From Branchiibius cervicis (GTDB taxonomy: Bacteria; Actinomycetota; Actinomycetes; Actinomycetales; Dermatophilaceae): a stretch of DNA of 64,000 nt. The first letter of the stretch is position 1; each line of letters starts with the position of its first letter. The stretch covers positions 310,001 through 374,000 of the forward strand of contig NZ_JBHSWJ010000002.1 in the NCBI RefSeq assembly GCF_042661605.1. The letters are read 5' to 3'. Below the pieces are notes generated by a model. The model was given only the letters and a program-made list of their open reading frames with translations. It had not been told where the DNA came from and did no database searches. Made by a program: the position numbers and the translations under genes. Of this stretch, positions 16,396 through 24,739 are shown piece after piece.

Positions 16396-18623
16396 AGGCA
16401 TTCCGGATGGCGCTGAGCGAGTGGCGCCGACTGACCTCCGGTAAGTGGCCGACCCTGGCGGTCGTCGCGATCATGATGATCCCGACGCTGTACGCCGGGT
16501 TGTACCTCTGGGCCAACCGAGACCCCTACGGCGCGCTGAGCCAGGTCAAAGCCGCGGTCGTCGTACAGGATCAACCGGCGAAGTCGCAGAACAGCGGCAC
16601 GATCCATGTCGGCCCGCAGATCGCGCAGAACCTGAAGGGCGACGGTTCGTTCGACTGGCAGGAGGTCGACGCCGACACGGCGGCCCGGGGAGTCAGCGAC
16701 GGCTCGTACGTCTTCTCGCTCACCATTCCCAAGAACTTCTCGGCCGCGCTGGCGTCTACCGCCGACTTCAACCCGACCCGGGCCCCGTTGATCCTGACCA
16801 CCAATGAGGCCAACAACTACCTGTCCTCGACCATCGCCGACCAGGTGCTGAGCAGGGTCACCCGATCGATCGAGCAGAACGTGAGTGAACAGGCAGCCAG
16901 CAGCTTCCTGCTGGGCTTCTCGACCATCCACCAGCAGATCAAGAAGGCCGGCGAGGGGGCCGATCAACTGCACACGGGGCTGCTCTCGGCTCAGAGCGGG
17001 GCCGGCAAACTCGTCTCCGGAGCCGATCAGCTCAAGACCGGCACGGACACCCTGGTCGACGGCACGGGCAAGCTGGTGACCGGGTCGGGTCAGCTGGTGA
17101 CGGGGACCGGTCAGTTGGTCACCGGCAGCGGACAGTTGGCCGACGGCACCAGCACGTTGTCCAGTGGCGCCGACCGGCTCGCGACCGCCGAGGACCAGTT
17201 GCTCAGCGGGCAGAAGACGCTCAACACCGGGATCGGCACCGCCCGGACCGGTGCCACCGATTTGCACACAGGTGCCGTCAAACTCGCGAGCGGCGCCGAC
17301 CAGGTCGCAGCCGGCAACCAGCAGATCGCCGACATCGGCGACAAGATCGCCGGCGCCTCGCAAACCGCGCACGGTCAGTTGGACACGATCCGCGCCGATC
17401 TGGTCGAGAAGCTCAAGGCCTCGGGCCTACCCGAAGCGACGCAGCAGGAGATCCTGGCCAAACTGGACGAAGTCCGCAAACCGCTGGACGACCTGAACAC
17501 CAAGGTCCAGCAGGACAAAGGACAGCTGGACACGCTCGCGAGCGGTTCGAAACAGGTTGCGACGGGAGCCCACCAGCTGGTCGACGGCTCCCAGAAACTG
17601 GTCGACGGGCTCGGCACCGCGCAGAGCGGCAGCAACCGACTGGTCTCCGGCCAGCAACAGGCAAGGGATGGCGCCTACCAGCTCAAGGACGGCGCGGCGA
17701 AGGCCAACTCGGGTGCGCAACAACTGCATTCGGGTGCGCAGCAGGTCGACGGCGGGGCGCGCCAGTTGCAGACCGGCATCGGCCAGGCGGACAGCGGCGC
17801 CCGCAAACTACAGACCGGTGCCGGGCAACTGGCCACCGGCGCGCGCGATCTGCAGAAGGGGCTCGGCTCGGCCGTGACCGGGTCGAAGCAACTGGCTGAC
17901 GGGCTGAGGGAGGGCCTGGGGTCCATCCCCGACCTCGATCAGGACGGTCGCAACGCGACGGCCAGCACGATCGCTTCGCCGATCAAGACCCAGGATGTCG
18001 CCGAAGCCGAGGCCGGATCGTACGGCGCGGGGCTGGCCCCGTTCTTCTGCTGTATCGGCGCGTGGGTGGGCGCCTACGTGATGTTCCTGCTGGTGCGGCC
18101 CTTGTCGCGGCGAGCCATCGCCGCCCGGCAGGGCCCGGGCCGCACGGCGCTCGCCGGATGGCTCACGCCGGCGGCGATCGCCGTGGCACAGGTGCTGGTG
18201 ATGTTGACCATCGTGGTGCGGGTCGTGGACATCAGCGTGCTGGAGAGCATCCCGGTGCTGCTGTTCCTCGGGCTGACCGCGGTCACCTTCGTGGCGATCG
18301 TGCACACACTCAATGCGTGGCTCGGCCCGGTCGGCCAGCTGCTCGGTCTGGTGTTGTTGGTGCTGCAACTGGCTTCCGCCGGTGGCACGTTCCCGTGGCA
18401 GACCCTGCCTCCGGCGTTGCAGGTCGTCCATCACGTGCTGCCGATGAGTTACGCCGTGGACGGGCTGCGCCACCTGATGTACGGCGCGCCGGTCAGTGAG
18501 GTGCGCACCGACGTACTCGTATTGGCCGGTTACCTGATCGGCAGCCTGGCGCTCACGGCGGCGGCCGCCTACCGGCGCCGGATCTGGAAGGTCGCGGATA
18601 TCAAGCCGGAGATCGCTCTGTAA
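16392..18623 (+). CDS. YhgE/Pip-family membrane protein (ABC-2-type permease domain)
   Basis: A 743-residue protein. One transmembrane helix near residues 20-40 (TLAVVAIMMIPTLYAGLYLW) is followed by a large extracytoplasmic region. Residues about 170-500 carry dozens of degenerate repeats of the type SGAxxLxxGxxxLxxG, predicted as long alpha-helical rods. Five hydrophobic segments end the protein (APFFCCIGAWVGAYVMFLLV and following), like an ABC-2 permease. Related proteins include the phage-infection protein Pip and the type VII secretion protein EsaA. The cargo is unknown. Being divergent from the mys operon, export of a mycosporine is possible but untested. Confidence 0.85.
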   Translation: MKAFRMALSEWRRLTSGKWPTLAVVAIMMIPTLYAGLYLWANRDPYGALSQVKAAVVVQDQPAKSQNSGTIHVGPQIAQNLKGDGSFDWQEVDADTAARGVSDGSYVFSLTIPKNFSAALASTADFNPTRAPLILTTNEANNYLSSTIADQVLSRVTRSIEQNVSEQAASSFLLGFSTIHQQIKKAGEGADQLHTGLLSAQSGAGKLVSGADQLKTGTDTLVDGTGKLVTGSGQLVTGTGQLVTGSGQLADGTSTLSSGADRLATAEDQLLSGQKTLNTGIGTARTGATDLHTGAVKLASGADQVAAGNQQIADIGDKIAGASQTAHGQLDTIRADLVEKLKASGLPEATQQEILAKLDEVRKPLDDLNTKVQQDKGQLDTLASGSKQVATGAHQLVDGSQKLVDGLGTAQSGSNRLVSGQQQARDGAYQLKDGAAKANSGAQQLHSGAQQVDGGARQLQTGIGQADSGARKLQTGAGQLATGARDLQKGLGSAVTGSKQLADGLREGLGSIPDLDQDGRNATASTIASPIKTQDVAEAEAGSYGAGLAPFFCCIGAWVGAYVMFLLVRPLSRRAIAARQGPGRTALAGWLTPAAIAVAQVLVMLTIVVRVVDISVLESIPVLLFLGLTAVTFVAIVHTLNAWLGPVGQLLGLVLLVLQLASAGGTFPWQTLPPALQVVHHVLPMSYAVDGLRHLMYGAPVSEVRTDVLVLAGYLIGSLALTAAAAYRRRIWKVADIKPEIAL

Positions 18624-18714
18624 CGGATCGGTCACTTCCCCCGTAGGGGCGTGGTGGGCCCGTCGGGCGAGCGCATAGGTTCGCAATTGGTACGGCTGTG
18701 CCACACACCTACGG

Positions 18715-19395
18715 ATGGGACCGGCAGTGCACGACTCGGCGGACAACGCGGCGACCGTGTTGCAGGGTCGCGACGAGATCTTCGACGCCATTCTGGGTTT
18801 GGATGCCGACACGATGCGGGAACTCATCCTGGGATTCCAGAGCAGTGGCGGCACCGACCTCGTGGTCGCCGATGTGCTCATTCCGGTGCTGCGGCGGGTC
18901 GGCGACATGTGGGCAAGCGGTCAGTTGAGCGTTCTGCACGAGCACCATGCCTCGCGCATCATCCGTTCGGTCATGGCCGACTTCCGTCGCCCGGCGATCC
19001 GCAGCCAGGTGCAGACGCCGGTCGTGATGTCCTGCCCGCCCGGTGAGCTGCACGACCTGCCCAGTCATCTGTTCTCACTGATGCTGCTGGAGCGTGGGCT
19101 CACCCCGGTGGTCCTGGGCGCCGATACACCGTGGAAGGCGACCGCCGCCGCGGTGCGCTCGTGCTCGGCCAAGGCCTGCGTCCTGTCGGGGATGAAGCCC
19201 GCCGGCCTGCGGCACCGGTCCGCCGTGGTGAAGCTGCTGGCGCACTCGGCGCCGGTACTGGTGGCCGGTCCGCTGGGCGACCGTACGTCGATCCCCGGCG
19301 TCAGCGCGCTCTCCGCCGACTGGCGGGTGGCGGGCGACCAGGTGCTCGCCGCGGCAACCGAGCTCCCCATACCGATCGACGTCGGTGCTTCCTGA
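18715..19395 (+). CDS. Stand-alone cobalamin-binding protein with CarH/LitR-type light-sensor signature
   Basis: A 226-residue protein with no MerR DNA-binding domain. Residues 15-95 form the four-helix cap and residues 100-210 a Rossmann-like B12-binding domain. Trp66 and Glu76-His77 make the Wx9EH motif of CarH/LitR photoreceptors, in which adenosylcobalamin is broken by light. His113 in the GELHDLP segment corresponds by spacing to the lower axial histidine (offset 47 from Trp, 46 in CarH as I recall it). It lies 92 bp downstream of the YhgE gene on the same strand. It may signal through a partner protein. GTG at 18727 is an alternative start. Confidence 0.78.
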   Translation: MGPAVHDSADNAATVLQGRDEIFDAILGLDADTMRELILGFQSSGGTDLVVADVLIPVLRRVGDMWASGQLSVLHEHHASRIIRSVMADFRRPAIRSQVQTPVVMSCPPGELHDLPSHLFSLMLLERGLTPVVLGADTPWKATAAAVRSCSAKACVLSGMKPAGLRHRSAVVKLLAHSAPVLVAGPLGDRTSIPGVSALSADWRVAGDQVLAAATELPIPIDVGAS

Positions 19396-19424
19396 CGTCG
19401 GTGCCTAGCAGCCGGCCGGGCCTC

Positions 19425-20968
19425 TCAACCCGCCAGGAAACGATCGGCGGTCCGTAGCGCCAGGGCCATCGTGATCAGTCCCGGGTTGGCGCTGAGCGAA
19501 CTGGGGAAAACTGAGTTGTCGCAGATCCACAGGTTCGGCACGTCGTGACTTCGCAGGTCGCCGTCGACGACGCCCTCGGCCGGGTCGTCGCTGGTGCGAC
19601 AGGTCCCGAGGGTGTGCGCGGTGCGCGCGAGCACCCGCAGGTGGTGTCCGCCGGCCGCCTCCATGATCCGGGTCATGGTCTGCGTCGCGTGGCCGTCGAT
19701 GGCCTGTTCGTTGGGCCCGGCGCTGAAGCTGACGCAGGCCCGCGGGACGCCGAATTCATCGGTCTCGTCGGCTAGTTCGAGTCGGTTGCGATCCGAAGGC
19801 AGGCACTCGCCGTTGATCCCGATACCCGCCGTGAACCGGCTGTGCTCCAACGCCGTCATCAGTTCCTCACCCCACAGGCCGCCGCCGCGCACCAAGGACG
19901 TCGCGTACGTCGCGGGCATCACCCCCAGTGACTGGATCAGGTACCCGCCGGCGAAGTCGGCATCCGGGGGTCGGACGAAATCCTCGGTGATCAGTGCGGA
20001 GGGATAACCGCGGTAGTTGCGGATCGGCGCGTCGAACTGCGCCCACACCTGGGTGCCGCCGTGGGCCAGGAAGTTGCGCCCGACCATCCCGCTGCTGTTG
20101 GCCAGGCCGGTGTGCAGGAGCAGCCGGGGGTTTCGATCCCGCCGGCGCACAGGAACAGGGTGCGGCAGCGCTGCCGCTGGGTGCGGCCGTCGTGCTGGTA
20201 GATCACCGCAGCCACACGGCCCTGAGCATCGAGCTCGATGCCGGTGACCATCGAATCCGACCGGATCTCAGCACCGCTTGCGATCGCGGCCGGCAGATAG
20301 GTGGTGTCCATCGAACCCTTGGCGGTGAACCGGCAGCCTTGGTGGCATTGTCCGCAGTTCACGCAGGTGTGCCGCTGCCCGAAGCCGGGTTGCGTGCGCG
20401 CTGCGGACAGCACGGCAGCCGGGGCGTCCGTGGCGGTGATGCCCAGCGCCTCGCATCCTGCCGCGACCAACCGGGCCGGACCGTTGCGGGCGACCGGCGC
20501 CTGGTCGTAGACCCGGTCCGGATCCCACGGGTACGGCGTCGGGCCGCTCACGCCGATGTCGCGTTCGGCCTGCCGCAGATATCCGGTCATCTCCTGCGGG
20601 TCCACCGGCCAGTCGCAACCTTCGCCGGTGGTCTGGCGCAGCCGTAGATCGCGCGGGTCGGGCCGGGGCGTGAAGGCTCCCCAGTGCAGGGTCGAGCCGC
20701 CGACACCGCGGCCGCTGTTGTTGGGACCGAACGCGGTCGGGTCGTCGCCGCCGGACAGTCGCTCGGACATCCAGTTGATCTTCGCGGCGTCCGCCTCGTC
20801 GGCGCTGAAGTCGGTGACCTCGAAATTCGGGCCCGCTTCGATCGCAACGACGTCCAGTCCTCTGGCAGCCAGCGTCGCCAGGATGGGCGCACCGCCCGCA
20901 CCGGTGCCCACGATGACGGCGTCGACCTCGGCGGAGCGTGCGAACCGCCGCATCCCGTCCAGCTTCAC
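19425..20968 (-). CDS. GMC-family FAD oxidoreductase (gluconate 2-dehydrogenase large-subunit type; one apparent frameshift)
   Basis: Adding one base to the G5 run 20126-20130 joins two frames (GIETP to RLLLHTGLANSS), giving about 514 residues. The N-terminal dinucleotide motif is VIVGTGAGGAPILATLAARG, followed by GRGVGGSTLHWGAFTPRP. A four-cysteine motif, CVNCGQCHQGC, is typical of this subfamily. The C-terminal GMC domain has AHTLGTCR and NPGLITMALALR. It probably oxidises an alcohol or sugar and passes electrons to a partner. GTG at 20968 overlaps the stop of the preceding fusion gene, which carries the presumed small subunit. Confidence 0.8.
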
Positions 20969-22239
20969 AGCGCTGTCCCCAACTCACTCGGTTCCCACGC
21001 GTCGCGCTCCCCGGGGCCGATGAGATGGAAGCCTCGACCGACCGTGGCGATGGAGCCGGCGGCGAATCCGTCGTAACCGATCCGGGCCATCGAGGCCGGA
21101 TGGCCGAGCCACTGGCGGACCAGGTCGACGCGAGCGTCCTCGAACCACGCATCGTCGATGAGAGCTTCGACGGTTCCCCGGTCGATCTGGGTGTCGGCGA
21201 GATGATCCAGCCCTGCCTGGTAGGCCTGCGGGTCGGCGGGCTGCCCGTTCGGCCGCCATCCGTCGCCCTCGCCCCGGGCCAACTGGGCATCGACCCGTGC
21301 GGCAACATCGATCGCCGGACCGGACTGCGGGACAACGACGTCCGCGAGGAGCCGGAGGGTGGTCAGTTGCTGCGGGGACAGGACGCTGGGTGCGTACGCC
21401 GGGTCGTCGGGGATCGCTCGCAGCGCCAACGATCGGCGTACGGCGGGGATGGTCCGCTCGGAGGCGAGCAGCGCGCACCACTGGTCGGGCACTTCGGGGG
21501 CGCTCCGGACCCGGGTCCGGATGAAGTCCAGGACGCGGGAGAGCAGGAACGCCGGCTGTTCCAGGGCGATCAGGTGGCCGCAGTCCGGGACCGTCACGTA
21601 CGACGCCCGCGGATAAGTGCCTGCGTGCAACCCGGGCTGGGCGCCCGCTCCCAGGTCTTCATCCTGGTCCCCGCCGAGGATCAGCGCCGGCAACGGAAGG
21701 GTCCCGACCTGCTCGGAGATGTCCTCCTTCGAGCCGGTGGTCAGCCACTGTTGCCAGGCGTTGGCGGGGCACCCCGTGACAGAGTCCAGGACTCGTTGCC
21801 GGTCGGCGGACGGTAGGGGTGCTGCGACGTTCTGGGCGATGAACTCCGCGGCGGAGGAGGAACCGATGGAACCGTCGGCAGCCCAGTCCAGCATGGTGTC
21901 CCGGCGGTCCTCATCCATCGGCTCCGGGGTCGGCGGAGAGGGAGCCAGGAGCACGGTCCCGAGCAGCCCGAAGAGTCCGATCTGCCCCGAAAGTGTCCGC
22001 GCGGCAACAGAACTGGCGATCTTGCCGCCCATACTGTGTCCAATAAGGATCCACTGACCGCGCACCTCGGCAGCGATCCGAGCGATCACCGATGACGTGA
22101 GATCGTGGACCGAGCCGGCATCGCGCAGATCCAGCGCGAGCAGGTCGATGTCCTGGGATCGCAGGCCGACGGCGAGCTGGTCGAAGTAGTGCGCGTCAAG
22201 TCCGAGGCCGGGTAGCGCGACGGCGGTCAGGCGGCTCAG
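20965..22239 (-). CDS. Alpha/beta hydrolase fused to gluconate 2-dehydrogenase subunit-3-like domain, CTG start
   Basis: About 424 residues. Residues 1-250 are an alpha/beta hydrolase: VALPGLGLDAHYFDQLA, nucleophile GHSMGG, the acid in GGDQDED and the histidine in PDCGHLI. Residues about 275-424 resemble gluconate 2-dehydrogenase subunit 3 (LSPQQLTTLRLLADVVVPQ and following), which normally partners a GMC flavoprotein encoded next to it, as here. The hydrolase fold extends upstream of the first ATG, GTG or TTG codon to CTG at 22239, which overlaps the SDR stop (CTGA) and has GGTGA in front. Unlike ordinary small subunits it has no Tat signal. Confidence 0.68.
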   Translation of the reverse strand: MSRLTAVALPGLGLDAHYFDQLAVGLRSQDIDLLALDLRDAGSVHDLTSSVIARIAAEVRGQWILIGHSMGGKIASSVAARTLSGQIGLFGLLGTVLLAPSPPTPEPMDEDRRDTMLDWAADGSIGSSSAAEFIAQNVAAPLPSADRQRVLDSVTGCPANAWQQWLTTGSKEDISEQVGTLPLPALILGGDQDEDLGAGAQPGLHAGTYPRASYVTVPDCGHLIALEQPAFLLSRVLDFIRTRVRSAPEVPDQWCALLASERTIPAVRRSLALRAIPDDPAYAPSVLSPQQLTTLRLLADVVVPQSGPAIDVAARVDAQLARGEGDGWRPNGQPADPQAYQAGLDHLADTQIDRGTVEALIDDAWFEDARVDLVRQWLGHPASMARIGYDGFAAGSIATVGRGFHLIGPGERDAWEPSELGTAL

Positions 22240-23132
22240 GGGGTCACCATCCCGCCGTTGACGTTCAGCGTCTCCCCGGATACGTAGCTGGATTCGGCGG
22301 ACGCAAGGAATACGAATGCGGGCGCGATCTCCGCCGGCTGCCCGGCCCGCCGATAGGTGCTCTCGTCGTCGAAGTGCACCATTTGGTCATCCGAGACGCC
22401 ATCGGAGACCTGGAGGGCGGTCCAGGTCGGCCCGGGCGCCACGACGTTGACGCGGATGCCCTTGGGGGCCAGTTGTTGGGCCAGGCCCTTGGCGAAGTTG
22501 TTGATCGCCGCTTTCGATGCCGCGTAGTCCAGTCGGTCCGGTGCGGGTTTGTACGCCTCGAGCGATGCGGTGGCAATGATGCTGGCCCCGGCCGGAAGGT
22601 GTGGCAGAGCGGCCTTGACGAGCCGGAAGAAAGCGAACAGGTTGGTCTGAAAGGTCAGTTCGAACTGCTCATCGGGCAGGTCGAGCACGGATTCGACGGC
22701 TGTCTGCTTGCCGGCATTGCTGACCAGGATGTCAAGCCCGCCGAGCGCATCGAGGGCCTCGGACACAGCCCGTTGGCAGTCGGGCGCATGGGCGAGGTCC
22801 GCGACGATGGCGTGACCGGTGCAACCGGCGTTGGTGATCTCGGTCAGTACGTGCGCGGCGTCGTCCTCTTCTCCCGCGCGGTACACGATGGCCACGTCGG
22901 CTCCTTCGCGGGCGAAGGCGATGGCCGTCGCGCCGCCGATGCCGGAGTCACCGCCGGTGATCAGAGCTTTACGGCCGCGTAGCCGGCCGGTGCCGCGGTA
23001 GGTCTTCTCGCCCAGATCGGGAACCGGCGACATCTTGTCCTGGACCGCAGGCTCGTCCTGGTGCTGCAGCGGCGGCTCCACCCGGGAGTAACGCTCGAGG
23101 GGGTTGTCGAAGGTCAGTTGATCGGCGGGCAC
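22236..23132 (-). CDS. Short-chain dehydrogenase/reductase, general-stress type
   Basis: A 298-residue classical SDR of the YhdF / YghA group, which has a 45-residue N-terminal extension before the Rossmann fold. The NAD(P)-binding motif is ALITGGDSGIGGATAIAFAR, the active site has DYAASKAAINNFAKG (YxxxK), and the end is SSYVSGETLNVNGG. The substrate is unknown; relatives are annotated as glucose 1-dehydrogenase or oxidoreductases induced by stress. It starts at GTG 23132. It is the first gene of a three-gene overlapping unit with the hydrolase fusion and the GMC enzyme. The second SDR at 23818-24714 is clearly paralogous. Confidence 0.87.
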   Translation of the reverse strand: MPADQLTFDNPLERYSRVEPPLQHQDEPAVQDKMSPVPDLGEKTYRGTGRLRGRKALITGGDSGIGGATAIAFAREGADVAIVYRAGEEDDAAHVLTEITNAGCTGHAIVADLAHAPDCQRAVSEALDALGGLDILVSNAGKQTAVESVLDLPDEQFELTFQTNLFAFFRLVKAALPHLPAGASIIATASLEAYKPAPDRLDYAASKAAINNFAKGLAQQLAPKGIRVNVVAPGPTWTALQVSDGVSDDQMVHFDDESTYRRAGQPAEIAPAFVFLASAESSYVSGETLNVNGGMVTP

Positions 23133-23211
23133 ATAGTCACGCTAGGGCCACATCCGGCTGTCCCACCCGTGCTGGTGTAGCCCATCGGGTGAGAGTTGTT
23201 AGCGTCGAATC

Positions 23212-23757
23212 ATGACCACGATCGAGAAGACGAACAATCGCAAAGCACCCGGAGGTGTGGGTGCCAAGCGCACGAAGGAAGAGAACGCCGAGACCGGTTT
23301 CGCGGCATCGGCGGCTTTGACGAAGAACATGCAGAAAGTCCTGGTGGACCTGATCGAATTGTCCCTTCAGGGCAAGCAGGCGCACTGGAACGTCGTCGGC
23401 ACCAACTTCCGCGACACCCACCTTCAGCTGGACGAGATCATCGACGCCGCCCGCGAATTCGGTGACACGATTGCCGAGCGGATGCGGGCGCTGCACGCGC
23501 TGCCCGACGGTCGCAGCGACATCGTGGCGCAGTCCACGACGCTGCCGGAATTCCCGCAGGGTGAGGTCCTCACCACCGACGTGATCGACCTCATGACCGA
23601 GCGCATCGACGATGTCGCGCACACGTGCCGCGACGTGCATGACGCGGTCGACGAGGAGGACCCGACGACCGCGGACATCCTGCACAGCATTCTCGAGCGG
23701 CTGGAGCAGCTGTCCTGGATGGTGTCCGCGGAGAACCGCGTGCCCAAGAAGAACTGA
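23212..23757 (+). CDS. dps: Dps-family DNA-protecting ferritin
   Basis: A 181-residue protein forming the Dps four-helix bundle, which assembles into 12-mers that oxidise and store iron and can bind DNA. The ferroxidase residues are in GKQAHWNVVG (His), HLQLDEIIDAAREFGD (Asp) and IAERM (Glu). A lysine-rich N-terminal tail of about 30 residues (KTNNRKAPGGVGAKRTKEE) may contact DNA. It lies between two stress-type SDR genes on the opposite strand and ends at a strong hairpin. It probably protects against peroxide and photo-oxidative damage. Confidence 0.93.
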   Translation: MTTIEKTNNRKAPGGVGAKRTKEENAETGFAASAALTKNMQKVLVDLIELSLQGKQAHWNVVGTNFRDTHLQLDEIIDAAREFGDTIAERMRALHALPDGRSDIVAQSTTLPEFPQGEVLTTDVIDLMTERIDDVAHTCRDVHDAVDEEDPTTADILHSILERLEQLSWMVSAENRVPKKN

Positions 23758-23771
23758 GCCCTGGCGCACCA

Positions 23772-23804
23772 ACGCCCGCCCGGTCCGCGTGACCGGGCGG
23801 GCGT
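23772..23804. terminator. Bidirectional hairpin terminator between dps and SDR
   Basis: A perfect 14-bp stem (ACGCCCGCCCGGTC with GACCGGGCGGGCGT) around the loop CGCGT lies in the 60-bp gap between the convergent dps and SDR genes. Confidence 0.85.
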
Positions 23805-23817
23805 CGTACGTGCGGGA

Positions 23818-24714
23818 TCAGGGGGTCGGCATCCCGCCGTTGACGCTGAGCGTCTCGCCCGCGACGTAGCTGGACTCAGGGGAGGCGAGGAAGACGTACG
23901 CCGGGGCCAGCTCCGCGGGTTGACCGGCCCGGCCGATCGGTGACTCGGAGCCGAAATCCTTCAGCTTCTCCTGGGGCTGGCCGCCCGCCGGCTGCAACGG
24001 GGTCCACACCGGTCCCGGAGCGACCGCATTGACGCGGATGCCCTTAGGGGCGAGTTGCTGGGCCAGCGCCTTGGTGAAGGTGTTGATCGCTGCCTTGGTC
24101 GAGGCGTAGTCGACCAGGATTGCCGCAGGTGAATACGCCTGCACGGACGTCGAATTGATGATCGTCGACCCGGGCTTCAGGTGCGGGAGCGCGGCCTTGG
24201 TGATGTAGAACATCGCATAGACGTTGGTCTTGAACGTGGCGTCGAACTCCTCGTCGGACAACGTCGTCAGGTCCTCGTTGAACTGCTGCTTGCCGGCGTT
24301 GTTGACCAGGATGTCCAACCCGCCGAGCGCGTCGACCGCATCGGAGACCAACGACTTGCAGAACGCCGCGTCGGTCAGATCCCCGGGGAAGGTGTACGCC
24401 GAGACACCCGCGTCGCGGATCAGTCCGGCGATGCGCTGGGCGTCCTCTTCCTCCTCGGGCAGATAGCTGATGGCGACGTCGGCACCTTCGCGGGCGAAGG
24501 CGATGGCGGTCGCCCCGCCGATACCGGAGTCACCGCCGGTGATCAGCGCTTTGCGGCCCGTCAAGCGGCCGGTGCCGCGATAGGTCTCCTCGCCCAGGTC
24601 GGCAGCGGGAGTCATCTCGGCGTCGGTGCCGGGACCGTCCAGCTTCTGCGCCTGGGGCTCGTTGTCCTGGTACATCGTGGTGGGGTCGGTGAGGGTGTAT
24701 TGATCGCGGGTCAT
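23818..24714 (-). CDS. Short-chain dehydrogenase/reductase, general-stress type (paralogue)
   Basis: A 298-residue classical SDR with the same extended N-terminus as the gene at 22236-23132 and extensive similarity through the core. It has ALITGGDSGIGGATAIAFAR, VDYASTKAAINTFTKA and SSYVAGETLSVNGG. ATG at 24714 follows GGAAGGA. Two copies of one SDR family on either side of dps suggest an old duplication. The substrate is unknown. It sits 25 bp downstream of the GH15 gene on the same strand and may be the last gene of the FAD reductase-GH15-SDR operon. Confidence 0.87.
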   Translation of the reverse strand: MTRDQYTLTDPTTMYQDNEPQAQKLDGPGTDAEMTPAADLGEETYRGTGRLTGRKALITGGDSGIGGATAIAFAREGADVAISYLPEEEEDAQRIAGLIRDAGVSAYTFPGDLTDAAFCKSLVSDAVDALGGLDILVNNAGKQQFNEDLTTLSDEEFDATFKTNVYAMFYITKAALPHLKPGSTIINSTSVQAYSPAAILVDYASTKAAINTFTKALAQQLAPKGIRVNAVAPGPVWTPLQPAGGQPQEKLKDFGSESPIGRAGQPAELAPAYVFLASPESSYVAGETLSVNGGMPTP

Positions 24715-24739
24715 GGTTTTCCTTCCAGCGGTGGGTGGT

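Noticed and set aside
22230..22245. An SDR-hydrolase fusion through a missing C at the SDR stop
   Set aside because: The paralogous SDR at 23818-24714 stops at the same residue, so the SDR stop is real and a CTG start fits better.
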